DNA of 64,000 nt from Azotobacter beijerinckii (lineage in GTDB: Bacteria > Pseudomonadota > Gammaproteobacteria > Pseudomonadales > Pseudomonadaceae): positions 1-64,000 of the forward strand of contig NZ_FOFJ01000009.1 of NCBI RefSeq assembly GCF_900110885.1, read 5' to 3'. The translations under genes and the position numbers were made by a program. Under the pieces are notes generated by a model. That model saw only the letters and a program-made list of their open reading frames with translations. It made no database searches and was not told the DNA's origin. Below, piece by piece: positions 20,465 to 29,466 of this stretch (position 1 is the first letter of the stretch; every line of letters begins with the position of its first letter).

Positions 20465-21685
20465 ATGACCGAGACTTCCTACCGCACCGGCCCCGACGAA
20501 AAAGGCCTGTTCGGCCAGTTCGGCGGCCAGTTCGTCGCCGAAACTCTGATGCCGCTGATCAATTCGCTGGCGGCGGAATACGAGAAGGCGAAGAGCGATC
20601 CGGCCTTCCTCGAAGAACTCGCCTACTTCCAGCGCGACTACATCGGCCGCGCCAGCCCGCTGTACTTCGCCGAACGCCTGACCGAGCACTTCGGCGGCGC
20701 GAAGATCTTCCTCAAGCGCGAAGACCTGAACCACACCGGCGCGCACAAGATCAACAACTGCATCGGCCAGATCCTCCTGGCCAAGCGCATGGGCAAGCAG
20801 CGCATCATCGCCGAGACCGGCGCCGGCATGCACGGCGTGGCCACCGCCACCGTGGCCGCGCGTTTCGGCATGCAGTGCGTGGTGTACATGGGCACCACCG
20901 ACATCGAACGCCAGCAGGCCAACGTGTTCCGTATGAAGCTGCTGGGCGCCGAGGTCATCCCAGTGGTCGCCGGCACCGGCACCCTGAAGGACGCCATGAA
21001 CGAGGCGCTGCGCGACTGGGTGACCAACGTCGAGAGCACCTTCTACCTGATCGGCACCGCCGCCGGCCCGCACCCCTACCCGGCGATGGTCCGCGACTTC
21101 CAGTCGGTGATCGGCAACGAAGTGCGCGCGCAGATCATGGAAAAGGAAGGCCGCCTGCCCGACTCGCTGGTCGCCTGCATCGGCGGCGGCTCCAACGCCA
21201 TCGGCCTGTTCCACCCCTTCCTCGATGACGCCAGCGTGCGGATCGTCGGCGTCGAGGCGGCCGGTCACGGCATCGACACCGGCAAGCACGCCGCCAGCAT
21301 GGCCGGTGGCGCGCCGGGCGTGCTGCACGGCAACCGCACCTTCCTGCTGCAGGACGAGGACGGCCAGATCACCGATGCCCACTCGATCTCCGCCGGCCTC
21401 GACTACCCCGGCGTCGGCCCGGAACACGCCTGGCTGCACGAGATCAAGCGCGTCGAATACGTGCCGATCACCGACCACGAGGCGCTGGAGGCCTTCCACC
21501 AGTGCTGCCGTCTGGAAGGCATCATCCCGGCGCTGGAGTCCTCCCACGCCCTTGCCGAAGCCTTCAAGCGCGCGCCGACGCTGCCGAAGGAGCACCTGAT
21601 GGTGATCAACCTGTCCGGCCGCGGCGACAAGGACATGCAGACCGTGATGCACCACATGCAGGACAAACTGGAGAAGCACGCATGA
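20465..21685 (+). CDS. trpB: Tryptophan synthase beta chain
   Basis: The protein has 406 residues. PLP Lys is in [13 protein letters not shown] near 95, the substrate-channel [14 protein letters not shown] is near 120, and the phosphate-binding [12 protein letters not shown] near 240. It condenses indole with serine. It overlaps trpA by the ATGA junction. A good Shine–Dalgarno-like CGGGAG precedes the ATG at 20465. Confidence 0.97.
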   Translation: MTETSYRTGPDEKGLFGQFGGQFVAETLMPLINSLAAEYEKAKSDPAFLEELAYFQRDYIGRASPLYFAERLTEHFGGAKIFLKREDLNHTGAHKINNCIGQILLAKRMGKQRIIAETGAGMHGVATATVAARFGMQCVVYMGTTDIERQQANVFRMKLLGAEVIPVVAGTGTLKDAMNEALRDWVTNVESTFYLIGTAAGPHPYPAMVRDFQSVIGNEVRAQIMEKEGRLPDSLVACIGGGSNAIGLFHPFLDDASVRIVGVEAAGHGIDTGKHAASMAGGAPGVLHGNRTFLLQDEDGQITDAHSISAGLDYPGVGPEHAWLHEIKRVEYVPITDHEALEAFHQCCRLEGIIPALESSHALAEAFKRAPTLPKEHLMVINLSGRGDKDMQTVMHHMQDKLEKHA

Positions 21686-22491
21686 GCCGCCTGCAGACCC
21701 GCTTCGCCGAACTGAAGCAAGCCAACCGCGCCGCCCTGGTCACCTTCGTCACCGCCGGCGACCCGGACTACGACGCCTCCCTGGCCATCCTCAAGGGCCT
21801 GCCGGAGGCCGGCGCCGACGTGATCGAGCTGGGCATGCCTTTCACCGACCCGATGGCCGACGGCCCGGCGATCCAGCTGGCCAACATCCGCGCCCTCGGC
21901 GGCAAGCAGAACATGGTGAAAACCCTGCAGATGGTGCGCGAGTTCCGCACCGGCAACCAGGACACCCCGCTGGTGCTGATGGGCTACTACAACCCGATCT
22001 ACGCCTACGGCGTCGCACGCTTCATCGCCGATGCCAGGGAAGCCGGCGTCGACGGCCTGATCGTGGTCGACCTGCCACCGGAGCACAACGACGAGCTGTG
22101 CGACCCGGCCCAGGCCGCCGGCCTCGACTTCATCCGCCTGACCACCCCGACCACCGACGACGAGCGCCTGCCGGTGGTGCTCGCCGGCAGCTCTGGCTTC
22201 GTCTACTACGTCTCCGTGGCCGGTGTCACCGGCGCCGGCGCCGCCACCCTGGCGCACGTCGAGCAGGCCGTCGTCCGCCTGCGCCGCCACACCGACCTGC
22301 CGGTGTGCATCGGCTTCGGCATCCGCAGCCCGGAACACGCCGCCAGCGTCGCCCGCCTGGCCGACGGCGTGGTGGTGGGCTCGGCGCTGGTCGACCGCAT
22401 CGCCAAGGCTGCCAGCAAGGAGCAGGCAGTGGGGGATGTGCTGGGGTTGTGTCGCGAACTGGCCGAAGGCGTGCGCGGCGCCCGGCAGTAG
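21682..22491 (+). CDS. trpA: Tryptophan synthase alpha chain
   Basis: The protein has 269 residues. Catalytic Glu is in [16 protein letters not shown] near 50 and the Asp near 60; [10 protein letters not shown] near 105 and VAGVTGA near 180 are family landmarks. It splits indole-3-glycerol phosphate, passing indole to TrpB. It starts inside the trpB stop (ATGA). A decayed copy of part of this gene lies 1.3 kb downstream. Confidence 0.97.
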   Translation: MSRLQTRFAELKQANRAALVTFVTAGDPDYDASLAILKGLPEAGADVIELGMPFTDPMADGPAIQLANIRALGGKQNMVKTLQMVREFRTGNQDTPLVLMGYYNPIYAYGVARFIADAREAGVDGLIVVDLPPEHNDELCDPAQAAGLDFIRLTTPTTDDERLPVVLAGSSGFVYYVSVAGVTGAGAATLAHVEQAVVRLRRHTDLPVCIGFGIRSPEHAASVARLADGVVVGSALVDRIAKAASKEQAVGDVLGLCRELAEGVRGARQ

Positions 22492-22512
22492 TAGCGTTCG
22501 AGGTAAGACAGG

Positions 22513-22548
22513 AGCCGCTGTTTCCGTGAGGAGGCAGCGGCTTTTTTA
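22513..22548 (+). terminator. Terminator after trpA
   Basis: Stem AGCCGCTG/CAGCGGCT with a 14-base loop and a T-run. Nearly the same hairpin ends cbpM at 26193, so this may be a dispersed repeated terminator. Confidence 0.85.
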
Positions 22549-22667
22549 TCGAAGAGGTCGGCGGTTCGAGGCAGGCCAAAGCCTGCTTCCGTCCCATGGA
22601 AGGCAGACGGTCATTGACGGGGTAAGGATTATTCCTTACTTTTGCGCGAAATCAGGAGGGTTCCAGC

Positions 22668-22988
22668 ATGGCCAGCATTCATGGCGTCGCCACCATTACC
22701 GCCAAGGGGCAAATCACTCTGCCCAAGTCGATTCGACAAGCGCTGGGCGTGGATCTGGGCGGCAAAGTCGCGTTCGATCTGGTGGGCTCGCAGGTCATCG
22801 TCTCCCGCGTAGCGGATGAGGATCACGACGATCCTGCAATCGCCGGTTTTCTCCGTCTGCTGGAGCAGGACATTCGATCCGGGCAGCACATGACGGCCCT
22901 GCCGGAGGATCTTGCGCGCTCGATGCTGGCCAGCCTGGATAGCCCCATCGACCTCGACGAGGAAATCGATGGCGATGTGGCATTGTGA
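22668..22988 (+). CDS. prlF: PrlF-type antitoxin (AbrB fold)
   Basis: The protein has 106 residues. The N-terminal SpoVT/AbrB swapped-hairpin motif GVATITAKGQITLPKSIRQA and GGKVAFDLV are followed by the extended acidic C-terminal part typical of PrlF (LRLLEQDIRSG, DLDEEIDGD). It neutralises the YhaV RNase encoded directly downstream and probably represses the pair. CAGGAGG precedes the ATG, and its GTGA junction with yhaV indicates translational coupling. Confidence 0.88.
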   Translation: MASIHGVATITAKGQITLPKSIRQALGVDLGGKVAFDLVGSQVIVSRVADEDHDDPAIAGFLRLLEQDIRSGQHMTALPEDLARSMLASLDSPIDLDEEIDGDVAL

Positions 22989-23440
22989 TTCGGCGCCACG
23001 GCTGGACTCTGCTCTTCCACCAATGCCTGATCGAACAACTCCGCTCCCTGGAGGCCGCCGTCGAGCGTGCCCGCTTGCAAGATCCCGCCGGTCATGAATC
23101 GAACGCCAACACCAAGCTGTTCGGCGCACTGTCGAAACTGATTCTGGACATCGTTCCGAGCGACCCGGGGCGCGACGAGTACCGGCAGGGCAACACCATG
23201 GGCACGGCCTTCCGCCATTGGCGTCGGGCCAGGATCGGACGGCGCTTTCGCCTTTTCTTCCGCTTCGACTCCAAGGCCCGGATCATCGTCTTTGCCTGGG
23301 TGAACGACGAGAACACCCTGCGTTCCTCGGGCAGCAAGACCGACCCGTATAGCGTCTTTCAGAAAATGCTCCAACGCGGCCATCCACCGGATGACTGGGC
23401 TGCCCTGCTGGAGGCCAGCAAGGCTGACTGGCGAGAGTGA
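22985..23440 (+). CDS. yhaV: YhaV-type toxin (ribosome-dependent RNase)
   Basis: The protein has 151 residues, starting with GTG overlapping the prlF stop. It has YhaV family landmarks: WTLLFHQCLIEQLRSLEAAV, KLFGALSKLILDIVP, YRQGNTMGTAFRHWRRA, RFRLFFRFDSK and AWVNDENTLR. In E. coli YhaV is an RNase of the RelE fold that cleaves mRNA. The length is normal and no damage is visible, so the pair looks functional. Confidence 0.88.
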   Translation: MIRRHGWTLLFHQCLIEQLRSLEAAVERARLQDPAGHESNANTKLFGALSKLILDIVPSDPGRDEYRQGNTMGTAFRHWRRARIGRRFRLFFRFDSKARIIVFAWVNDENTLRSSGSKTDPYSVFQKMLQRGHPPDDWAALLEASKADWRE

Positions 23441-23544
23441 TTCGTGGACCGCTGCTGGCGGTGGACTATTGCAGCCCGATCTGCAGCGACGGCATCGACC
23501 GCTTCGTCGCCAACACATAGCAACCAATAGAAAGCCGGCACGGC

Positions 23545-23635
23545 GCCCTTGGAGCAGGTCGAACAGGCTGCGACCGGCATAGGCGCCGCCACACCGACCT
23601 GCCGTTGTGTGTCGGCTTCGGCATCCGTAGCCCGG
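23545..23635 (+). repeat. Decayed partial copy of trpA
   Basis: From about 23545 the sequence tracks trpA around 22245–22337. The stretch CGCCGCCACACCGACCTGCC at 23584 is identical to trpA, and GTCGGCTTCGGCATCCG shows one difference from it. The part before it (GGAGCAGGTCGAACAGGCTG) is more diverged. With trpA itself it forms a direct repeat flanking prlF–yhaV. It cannot encode a product. Confidence 0.8.
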
Positions 23636-23710
23636 CTCGGCTTTCTCCTGCTGGTTTTCCATCTGTAAAACCTTGGTTATACTTTCGGAAAACCTGAGGA
23701 GGCTCCCGCT

Positions 23711-23953
23711 ATGGGTACCGTTGCACTGCGCCGCTCCGGCGGATCGCTGATTCTGGCCGTGCCGGCGGCCTTCGCCGCGCAGAACCAACTGTCGGCCGGC
23801 TGCCAGATGGTCTGGAAGATCGAGGGGGACGCCTTAGTTATCAAGCCGGCCCGCAAGAAACCGACCCTGGCCGAACTGATCGCCGAAACGCCGAAAGATG
23901 CCCGGGCCGAGGGTTGGGATGCCATGGCGGCGGCCGGGGACGAGCAATGGTGA
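23711..23953 (+). CDS. MazE/AbrB-type antitoxin
   Basis: The protein has 80 residues. The swapped-hairpin DNA-binding half (ALRRSGGSLILAVPAAFAAQ, MVWKIEGDALVIKPA) is followed by an acidic toxin-binding tail (TLAELIAETPKDA). GAGGAGG lies just ahead of the ATG. It overlaps the toxin gene by 7 bases. By family it binds and silences the MazF-type RNase. Confidence 0.85.
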   Translation: MGTVALRRSGGSLILAVPAAFAAQNQLSAGCQMVWKIEGDALVIKPARKKPTLAELIAETPKDARAEGWDAMAAAGDEQW

Positions 23954-24309
23954 AGCGCCCGCCTGCCGTTCCGGGTCGTGGCGAAATCTGGCACCTGAAC
24001 TTCGACCCCTCCACCGGGCGCGAGATGCTGGGCGAGCACTATTGCCTGGTGTTGTCGAAGCGCGAATTCAACGAGGCGTTTGGACTGGCCCTGGTGTGCC
24101 CGATCTCCCAGGGCGCGGTGCAGCAGGCGCGCAGCCACGGATTCCTGATCACCCTGATGGGAACGGGAACCGACACCCAGGGAAATATCCACAGCCATCA
24201 GGTTCGCACCCTGGACTGGCGGGTACACCGGGCCACCTTCAAGGAAAATGCACCCGCCGAGATCGTGCAGCAGGTGCTTGATTGTGTGGGGGCTTTGTTG
24301 GAGGAGTAG
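23947..24309 (+). CDS. MazF/ChpB-type toxin endoribonuclease
   Basis: The protein has 120 residues of the PemK/MazF fold: GRGEIWHLNFDPSTGREM near the N-terminus, LVLSKREFNEAFG, LALVCPISQG and NIHSHQVRTLDWR, where the active-site Arg and the following Thr/Asp region lie in this family. It cleaves single-stranded mRNA at short sequences. It is the second toxin–antitoxin pair in 1.7 kb. Length is normal. Confidence 0.87.
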   Translation: MVKRPPAVPGRGEIWHLNFDPSTGREMLGEHYCLVLSKREFNEAFGLALVCPISQGAVQQARSHGFLITLMGTGTDTQGNIHSHQVRTLDWRVHRATFKENAPAEIVQQVLDCVGALLEE

Positions 24310-24324
24310 TTTTTTTGTGTTGAT

Positions 24325-24350
24325 CGTGCCCACGCTCCCGCGTGGGCACG
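24325..24350. repeat. REP-like hairpin
   Basis: Perfect 11-base inverted repeat CGTGCCCACGC/GCGTGGGCACG with a 4-base loop, right after the mazF stop. A close relative is at 29382–29409, each followed by a GC-rich tail containing CTCCGGCG or similar. It looks like a dispersed palindromic element. Confidence 0.7.
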
Positions 24351-24502
24351 CACTCCAAGCCGCTCCGGCGGTCGGACGCGGAGCGTCCAGAGGGTTGGCT
24401 TCTACGCAGGAGCGAGGGAGCCATCATAACCAGCAAGGCAGCCCGGATGCTCTCCGGTGGACAACGCTCACCCTCAGGCCCGCAGCCCGAACCGGGCTGG
24501 CC

Positions 24503-24709
24503 TCAGATGCACAAACTCCGCTTGCCCCGGTACAGCACCGGGAGCTTGGCGCCCTCGTCCCGGCCGGACGGGTTCGTTTCGGCGCGCGGCATGTCGTTTT
24601 CGGGGATATCCGGGCCGGATGCGGGGCGGCGTGGCCCGGTGGCCAGGTATACGGAAAAGGCGAGAAGAACCACGACCAGGGCGCTGGAAACAATCGGATC
24701 GGCGATCAT
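24503..24709 (-). CDS. Small single-span membrane protein
   Basis: The protein has 68 residues. A hydrophobic helix (ADPIVSSALVVVLLAFSVYL) is followed by a Pro/charged cytoplasmic or periplasmic tail. GGAGG lies five bases before the ATG at 24709, which supports translation. No family is recognised. It is divergent from cbpA. Confidence 0.55.
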   Translation of the reverse strand: MIADPIVSSALVVVLLAFSVYLATGPRRPASGPDIPENDMPRAETNPSGRDEGAKLPVLYRGKRSLCI

Positions 24710-24914
24710 CGTTACCTCCGGAAGGCATGGGCTTTTCAATAGGTGCCTACATGTAAGCTTGCGTCACTATGACGCAGCAGGGGCGTTGCAGGCAATCGAC
24801 TTACGTCGGGTGGGGATATGGCGGGCAGCGTCATCCGCCTGTAACCGTCTTCTGCTTGATCCTGTCCCTCGGTGGCGCGCCTAGACTGAGAGCGAGCGAA
24901 CCTGAGGAGCTTCC

Positions 24915-25856
24915 ATGGAGTTCAAGGACTATTACGTGACTCTCGGCGTGGAGCCCACGGCCGACGAGAAGACCATCAAGACGGCCTACCGCCGGCTGGC
25001 GCGCAAGTATCACCCGGACATGAACAAGGAGGCCGGCGCGGAGAACCGGTTCAAGGAGGTGGCCGAGGCCTACGAGGTGCTGAGCAGTGCGGAGAAGCGC
25101 GCCGAGTACGATCAGCTTCGCCAGTACGGCCGCGCCGGCGAGCAGTTCGAGGTGCCGCCGGGCTGGCAGCGGGCGCACGGTTTCGGCGGGGCGCACGAGC
25201 ATTTCGGCGGCGATTTCTCCGACTTCTTCGAGTCGATCTTCGGCGGCCGGCCGGGTAGCCATCAGCACGCCCAGGCGCCCCGGCGGGGCCGGGACATCGA
25301 GCTGGAACTGCCGGTGTTCCTCGAGGAAACCCTTGGCGAGCACAGCAAGCCGATCGACTACCGGGTGCCCAGCTTCGACGAACACGGCCAGCGAACCGAC
25401 CGGCACAAGAGCCTCAACGTCAAGATTCCCGCCGGGGTCGCCGATGGCGAGCGCATCCGCCTCAAGGGCCAGGGCGGGCTGGGCGTCAACGGCGGACCGA
25501 GCGGCGACCTGTATCTGTTCATCCGCCTGGTTCCCCACCCGCTCTTCGACGTCGAAGGCCACGACCTCATCCTCACCGTCCCCCTGGCGCCCTGGGAGGC
25601 CGCACTGGGCGCGCGGATCGAAGTGCCGACGCTGTCCGGCCGCATCCACCTGAGCATCCCGCCGGACAGCCAGAGCGGGCAGCGCCTGCGCATCAAGGGC
25701 AAGGGGCTGAAGGACAAGCACGGCGTCGGCAATCTCTATGCCGTACTGAAGGTGGTGATGCCGCCGCGCAGCGACGAACACGCCCACAAGCTCTGGACCC
25801 AGCTGCGCGACGCGGCGGGCTTCGACCCGCGTAGCCAATGGAGCAAGCCAGAATGA
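24915..25856 (+). CDS. cbpA: Curved-DNA-binding DnaJ-family co-chaperone CbpA
   Basis: The protein has 313 residues. The J-domain is at 1–70 with HPDMNKE (HPD motif), a Gly/Phe-rich linker at about 75–115 ([23 protein letters not shown]) and the C-terminal substrate-binding domains. It lacks the zinc fingers of DnaJ, as in CbpA. It works with DnaK and binds curved DNA. It overlaps cbpM by ATGA. The ATG has GAGGAGCTT upstream. Confidence 0.92.
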   Translation: MEFKDYYVTLGVEPTADEKTIKTAYRRLARKYHPDMNKEAGAENRFKEVAEAYEVLSSAEKRAEYDQLRQYGRAGEQFEVPPGWQRAHGFGGAHEHFGGDFSDFFESIFGGRPGSHQHAQAPRRGRDIELELPVFLEETLGEHSKPIDYRVPSFDEHGQRTDRHKSLNVKIPAGVADGERIRLKGQGGLGVNGGPSGDLYLFIRLVPHPLFDVEGHDLILTVPLAPWEAALGARIEVPTLSGRIHLSIPPDSQSGQRLRIKGKGLKDKHGVGNLYAVLKVVMPPRSDEHAHKLWTQLRDAAGFDPRSQWSKPE

Positions 25857-26158
25857 GCACAACCCTGACCGTGCAACTGACCCTGGAAGAATGCTGCCTG
25901 CTGGTCGAGACGCCCGCCGCCAGCCTGGTCGAGATCGTCGAACACGGCATCGTCGAGCCGGGCGGCGGCAGCCCCCGGGACTGGCGCTTCGATCCCGCCG
26001 CCCTGGACCGGCTGCGCCAGGCGCTGCGCCTGCAACGGGAGCTGCAACTCGACTGGCAGGCGGTGGCCGTGGCGCTGGATTTGCTCGACGAAGTGACGCG
26101 CCTGCGCGCCGAGAACGAAAGCCTGAAACGGCGCCTGCTGAGGTTCACGGAGCCGTAG
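25853..26158 (+). CDS. cbpM: CbpA modulator CbpM
   Basis: The protein has 101 residues of the CbpM/MerR-like fold: [40 protein letters not shown], ending in a coiled coil ([20 protein letters not shown]). In E. coli it binds the CbpA J-domain and inhibits it. It is translationally coupled to cbpA. Confidence 0.9.
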   Translation: MSTTLTVQLTLEECCLLVETPAASLVEIVEHGIVEPGGGSPRDWRFDPAALDRLRQALRLQRELQLDWQAVAVALDLLDEVTRLRAENESLKRRLLRFTEP

Positions 26159-26192
26159 CGCCCGGCAGCAAGGGCGCTCCAGGCGGTACGGG

Positions 26193-26226
26193 AGCCGCTG
26201 CTTTCGCAAGGGGGCAGCGGCTTTTT
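26193..26226 (+). terminator. Terminator after cbpM
   Basis: Stem AGCCGCTG/CAGCGGCT with a 14-base loop and TTTTT. It shares stem and flanking GG with the trpA terminator. Confidence 0.85.
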
Positions 26227-26334
26227 CGTGGGCGTCTTGTACAGTGGAGACGGGCCATGGCGATCCGCAGGCGCCCGCAACGATCCGCATACCTCGACGA
26301 CCACGATCCCGGCTTTTCGGGCAAGAGAGGCAAG

Positions 26335-27423
26335 ATGCACGGCAAACGGGCTGAGCTGAAAGGACTGCTGCAGGCACAGTGGCGGCACCTGGTGACGATC
26401 AACCCCAGCGACCGGATCTGGCAGATGCCCTTCGCCGCGGCGCTGGCCACGGGCCTGCCGCTGCTGATCGGCGCCTACCTGGAGCGCATGGACTACGGGC
26501 TGGTCTCCTCGCTCGGCGGGCTGGTGTTCCTCTACCTGCCGAACACGCCGCTCTATCACCGGATGGTGATGCTAATGGCCTGCGCCTTCGCGATGATCGG
26601 CTGCTACACGCTGGGCGTGATGAGCAACTTCTTCCCGCCGCTGATGGTGCCGGCGCTGGTCTTCGCCACCATCCTGGTCACCATGCTCTGCCGCTTCTAC
26701 GGCGTGGGGATACCCGGCAGCATGTTCTTCATCATGGCGGCGTCGATCGGCGCCTATACGCCGGTGGAGATGCTGCAGGTGCCGCTGATGGTCGGCCTGA
26801 TCGGCATGGGGACCCTGCTGGCCTGCCTGATCGCCTTCTTCTACAGCCTCTACAGCCTGCGCCTGCAAGCGCCCAATCCGGCCCCGCCGTTGCCGCGGCC
26901 CAGCTTCGATTTCGTGGTGTTCGACTCGGTGTGGATCGGCCTGTTCGTCGGCCTCTCGCTGGCCATCGCCCAACTCCTGCACCTGGAGAATGCCTACTGG
27001 GTGCCGGTCAGTTGCCTGGCGGTCATCCAGGGCGCGTCGCTGCAGGCGGTCTGGAACCGACAGTTGCACCGGGTGCTGGGCACCAGCGTCGGCCTGCTGG
27101 TGGCCTGGGTCCTGCTGTTGCTGCCGCTGGACAAGTGGAGCATCGCCCTGACCCTGATGGTGCTGTGTTTCGTGATCGAAACGGCGGTGGTCCGCCACTA
27201 CGGCTTCGCCGTCGTCTTCGTCACCCCGCTGACCATCCTCCTGGCCGAAGCGGCCACCCTGGGCCAGGATTCCGCCACGGCGCTGATCGGCGCCCGCTTC
27301 GTCGATACCGTGCTGGGCTGCCTGGTCGGCCTGCTCGGCGGCGTCTGCCTGCACAGCCCGCGCTTTCGGGAGGCGGTGGGGCGGCCGATGCGGCGGCTGG
27401 TGCCGGAGCGGTTTGGGGGATGA
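26335..27423 (+). CDS. FUSC-type inner-membrane protein
   Basis: The protein has 362 residues with two blocks of hydrophobic helices (about 25–190 and 225–350), the duplicated arrangement of the FUSC/aromatic-acid exporter family. GLVFLYLPNTPLYHRM in the first block and YWVPVSCLAVIQGASLQAVWNRQLHRVLGT in the second (cut here by position only) are typical family landmarks. No large cytoplasmic domain is present. It probably exports small aromatic or other organic acids. Start at ATG 26335; upstream frame is open but not convincing. Confidence 0.72.
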   Translation: MHGKRAELKGLLQAQWRHLVTINPSDRIWQMPFAAALATGLPLLIGAYLERMDYGLVSSLGGLVFLYLPNTPLYHRMVMLMACAFAMIGCYTLGVMSNFFPPLMVPALVFATILVTMLCRFYGVGIPGSMFFIMAASIGAYTPVEMLQVPLMVGLIGMGTLLACLIAFFYSLYSLRLQAPNPAPPLPRPSFDFVVFDSVWIGLFVGLSLAIAQLLHLENAYWVPVSCLAVIQGASLQAVWNRQLHRVLGTSVGLLVAWVLLLLPLDKWSIALTLMVLCFVIETAVVRHYGFAVVFVTPLTILLAEAATLGQDSATALIGARFVDTVLGCLVGLLGGVCLHSPRFREAVGRPMRRLVPERFGG

Positions 27424-27724
27424 GGGGCGTTAATCGGGACAGACCCGCGTTTCGGGACAAAGGGGACGGGGTTATTGATTGAGGCTGTCCCCCCGTTCCG
27501 ACGCTCAAGCAGGCTGTCGCGGAGGCTCACGGCGCTGCCGATGGGCCGCCGCGCTCGCTGGTTTTCCAGCCTGCGCGGGCAGTCCGCTCGGCTAGGGTGG
27601 ACGACGCTCTGCTTGTCTACTGGCGGCCTCGAATACCCGTCCCGATCCTGGCTCCCGGCCTTTTGCCGTGGGAGAAACCCCGTCTGCGTTTAAAATGCGG
27701 GCAACGTACCCGCGATGATCTCCC
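27424..27724. other. Intergenic region, no gene seen
   Basis: This region of about 300 bases has no protein-like frame. It contains the phrases GGGACAGACC and GGGGACGGGG followed by GCTGTCCCCCC, resembling scar sequence often found near transposase remnants. The last 60 bases are probably the promoter of the methyltransferase gene. Confidence 0.35.
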
Positions 27725-28690
27725 ATGAATCCAGAAGCCCTCGATACCCTGCACCAGCATCTGCTCGCCGCCTTGAGCCCCGCCCCCGACGAGGCGCGTC
27801 GTCTGTTCCACGGGCGGGGGCGCCGCTGGTCGGGGCTCGAGCAGGTCACCGTCGACTGGTTGCAGGGCGTGCTGCTGGTGTCGCTGTTCCGCGAGCCGGC
27901 GGAGTCTGAGGGGGTCGCGTTGCGCCGGATGCTCGTGGCACTTGCCGAGTCGCCCGCCTGGCGGCACAGCAACGCGCATGCGCTGTTGCTGCACCACCGT
28001 TACCGGCCGGACAGCCCGACGGAGGTGCTGCTGGGCGAGGCGGTGGAGGAATGGCCGATCACCGAGAATGGCCTGCGCTACCGGCTGGAGCTGGGCCGGA
28101 AACAGAACAATGGCCTGTTCCTGGACATGCGCTACGGGCGCCGCTGGGTGCAGGCCCAGGCCCAGGGCAAGCGCGTGCTGAATCTGTTCGCCTACACCTG
28201 CGGGTTTTCCGTCGCCGCGATTGCCGGCGGTGCCGAGCATGTGGTGAACCTGGACATGGCCAGGGCGGCCTTGAGCCGCGGACGGGACAATCACCGCCTG
28301 AACGGGCACGACCTGGCGCGGGTGACCTTTCTGGGCCATGAGCTGTTCAAGTCGTGGGGGAAGGTGAAGAAATGCGGCCCTTACGATCTGGTCATCATCG
28401 ACCCGCCTTCTTTCCAGAAGGGCAGCTTCTCCCTGACCAGGGACTACCAGAAGATCCTGCGCCGCCTGCCCGAGTTGCTCGGCGGGCAAGGCACCGTCCT
28501 GGCCTGCATCAACGATCCGGACATCGGCCCGGACTTCCTGATTGAGCATGCAGCCCGCGAGGCGCCCGGCTTGCGCTTCGAACAGCGGCTGGAAAATCCG
28601 CCGGAGTTTGCCGACATCCATGCCGACAGCGGCTTGAAAGCCTTGGTGTTCCGTCAGGCCGGTGCCGCCTCGGCAAGCCACACGGCATAG
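27725..28690 (+). CDS. Class I SAM-dependent methyltransferase (RlmI/RlmK-like)
   Basis: The protein has 321 residues. The Rossmann SAM site is RVLNLFAYTCGFSVAAIAGG near 155, the acidic loop VVNLDMARAALSRGRDN near 180, and motif IV LVIIDPPSFQKGSF near 222, as in RNA C5/N6 methyltransferases such as RlmI and the C-terminal half of RlmKL. It lacks an N-terminal PUA or THUMP domain of these, so it may be a stand-alone rRNA methyltransferase. Target unknown. Confidence 0.82.
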   Translation: MNPEALDTLHQHLLAALSPAPDEARRLFHGRGRRWSGLEQVTVDWLQGVLLVSLFREPAESEGVALRRMLVALAESPAWRHSNAHALLLHHRYRPDSPTEVLLGEAVEEWPITENGLRYRLELGRKQNNGLFLDMRYGRRWVQAQAQGKRVLNLFAYTCGFSVAAIAGGAEHVVNLDMARAALSRGRDNHRLNGHDLARVTFLGHELFKSWGKVKKCGPYDLVIIDPPSFQKGSFSLTRDYQKILRRLPELLGGQGTVLACINDPDIGPDFLIEHAAREAPGLRFEQRLENPPEFADIHADSGLKALVFRQAGAASASHTA

Positions 28691-28753
28691 CGTCGTCCTG
28701 CTCGCCGGTGGAAAACGGGTCGCGATTTTCCAGCCGGCGCGGACGCCGGCCCG

Positions 28754-29290
28754 TCAGTACGGCGCCTGCCCAAAATAGTTGCCCGCCGGCTCGTAGTTGC
28801 ACACCACGATCACCCGGCCGCCGCACTGGCTGCGGGCGCAGCCGAGCCGGCGGGTGTTGTGCCAGACCATCTGGGTGTAGTGGCCGATGCCTTGCGTGTT
28901 GCCCGCCCTCAGCGCGCCGCCGTCGTAGCGCTTTTTCTCGCGTTCCCAGGCCAGGGCGGCGTCTTTCACCCCGTAGTGGCCGGCCGTGCCGATGAACAGG
29001 TTTTCGCCGTAGCCCGAGCCGCGGCTGTGCTGCATGCGGCAGCTGCTGGCGGCGAGGTGGTCGGCCCAGCGCTGGGCGCTTTTGGCGACCGGCGCCGACC
29101 AGTGCAGGGGCGCGACCCCGACGTTCGCCCGCGCCCGGTTGTGTTCGCGCAGCAGGGCTTGCACCTCGGCGGTGGCGAGGCGCGACCCGCTCGCGGCGGG
29201 CGATGGTTGTCGTGCAAAGGCGCTGGCGGAGGCGAGGAGCAACAGGGAGGCGATGCAGAGCGGAAGGCAGCGGGTGGGACGGGTAGGCAT
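28754..29290 (-). CDS. Secreted CAP/SCP-domain protein
   Basis: The protein has 178 residues with a signal peptide cleaved near AFA (about 26). The CAP domain follows: LLREHNRARANVGVAPLHWS, then GENLFIG, GHYTQMVWHNTRRLGC and VVCNYEPAGNY, the classical CAP signature motifs with the His/Glu cavity residues. Plant PR-1 and fungal proteins share this fold; the bacterial function is unclear. The start at 29290 puts the signal peptide at the N-terminus. Confidence 0.88.
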   Translation of the reverse strand: MPTRPTRCLPLCIASLLLLASASAFARQPSPAASGSRLATAEVQALLREHNRARANVGVAPLHWSAPVAKSAQRWADHLAASSCRMQHSRGSGYGENLFIGTAGHYGVKDAALAWEREKKRYDGGALRAGNTQGIGHYTQMVWHNTRRLGCARSQCGGRVIVVCNYEPAGNYFGQAPY

Positions 29291-29381
29291 GCGGGTCGTT
29301 TCGTGCTGGAAGGTGATGGGGCGGGTGGCGATCCTTCCTTGGCGGTGCGCGCGGGGCTTGCCGTGCGGGGCGAAACCTTGG

Positions 29382-29409
29382 GCGTGCCCACCTTCCTGCG
29401 TGGGCACGC
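29382..29409. repeat. REP-like hairpin
   Basis: GCGTGCCCA/TGGGCACGC stem with a 10-base loop, followed by GCACCGGGGAGGCTCCGG. It is related to the palindrome at 24325. Confidence 0.6.
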
Positions 29410-29466
29410 ACCGGGGAGGCTCCGGCGCGGGAGCCTGGCGGCCATCGTAACCCGATTCCCGCCGGG

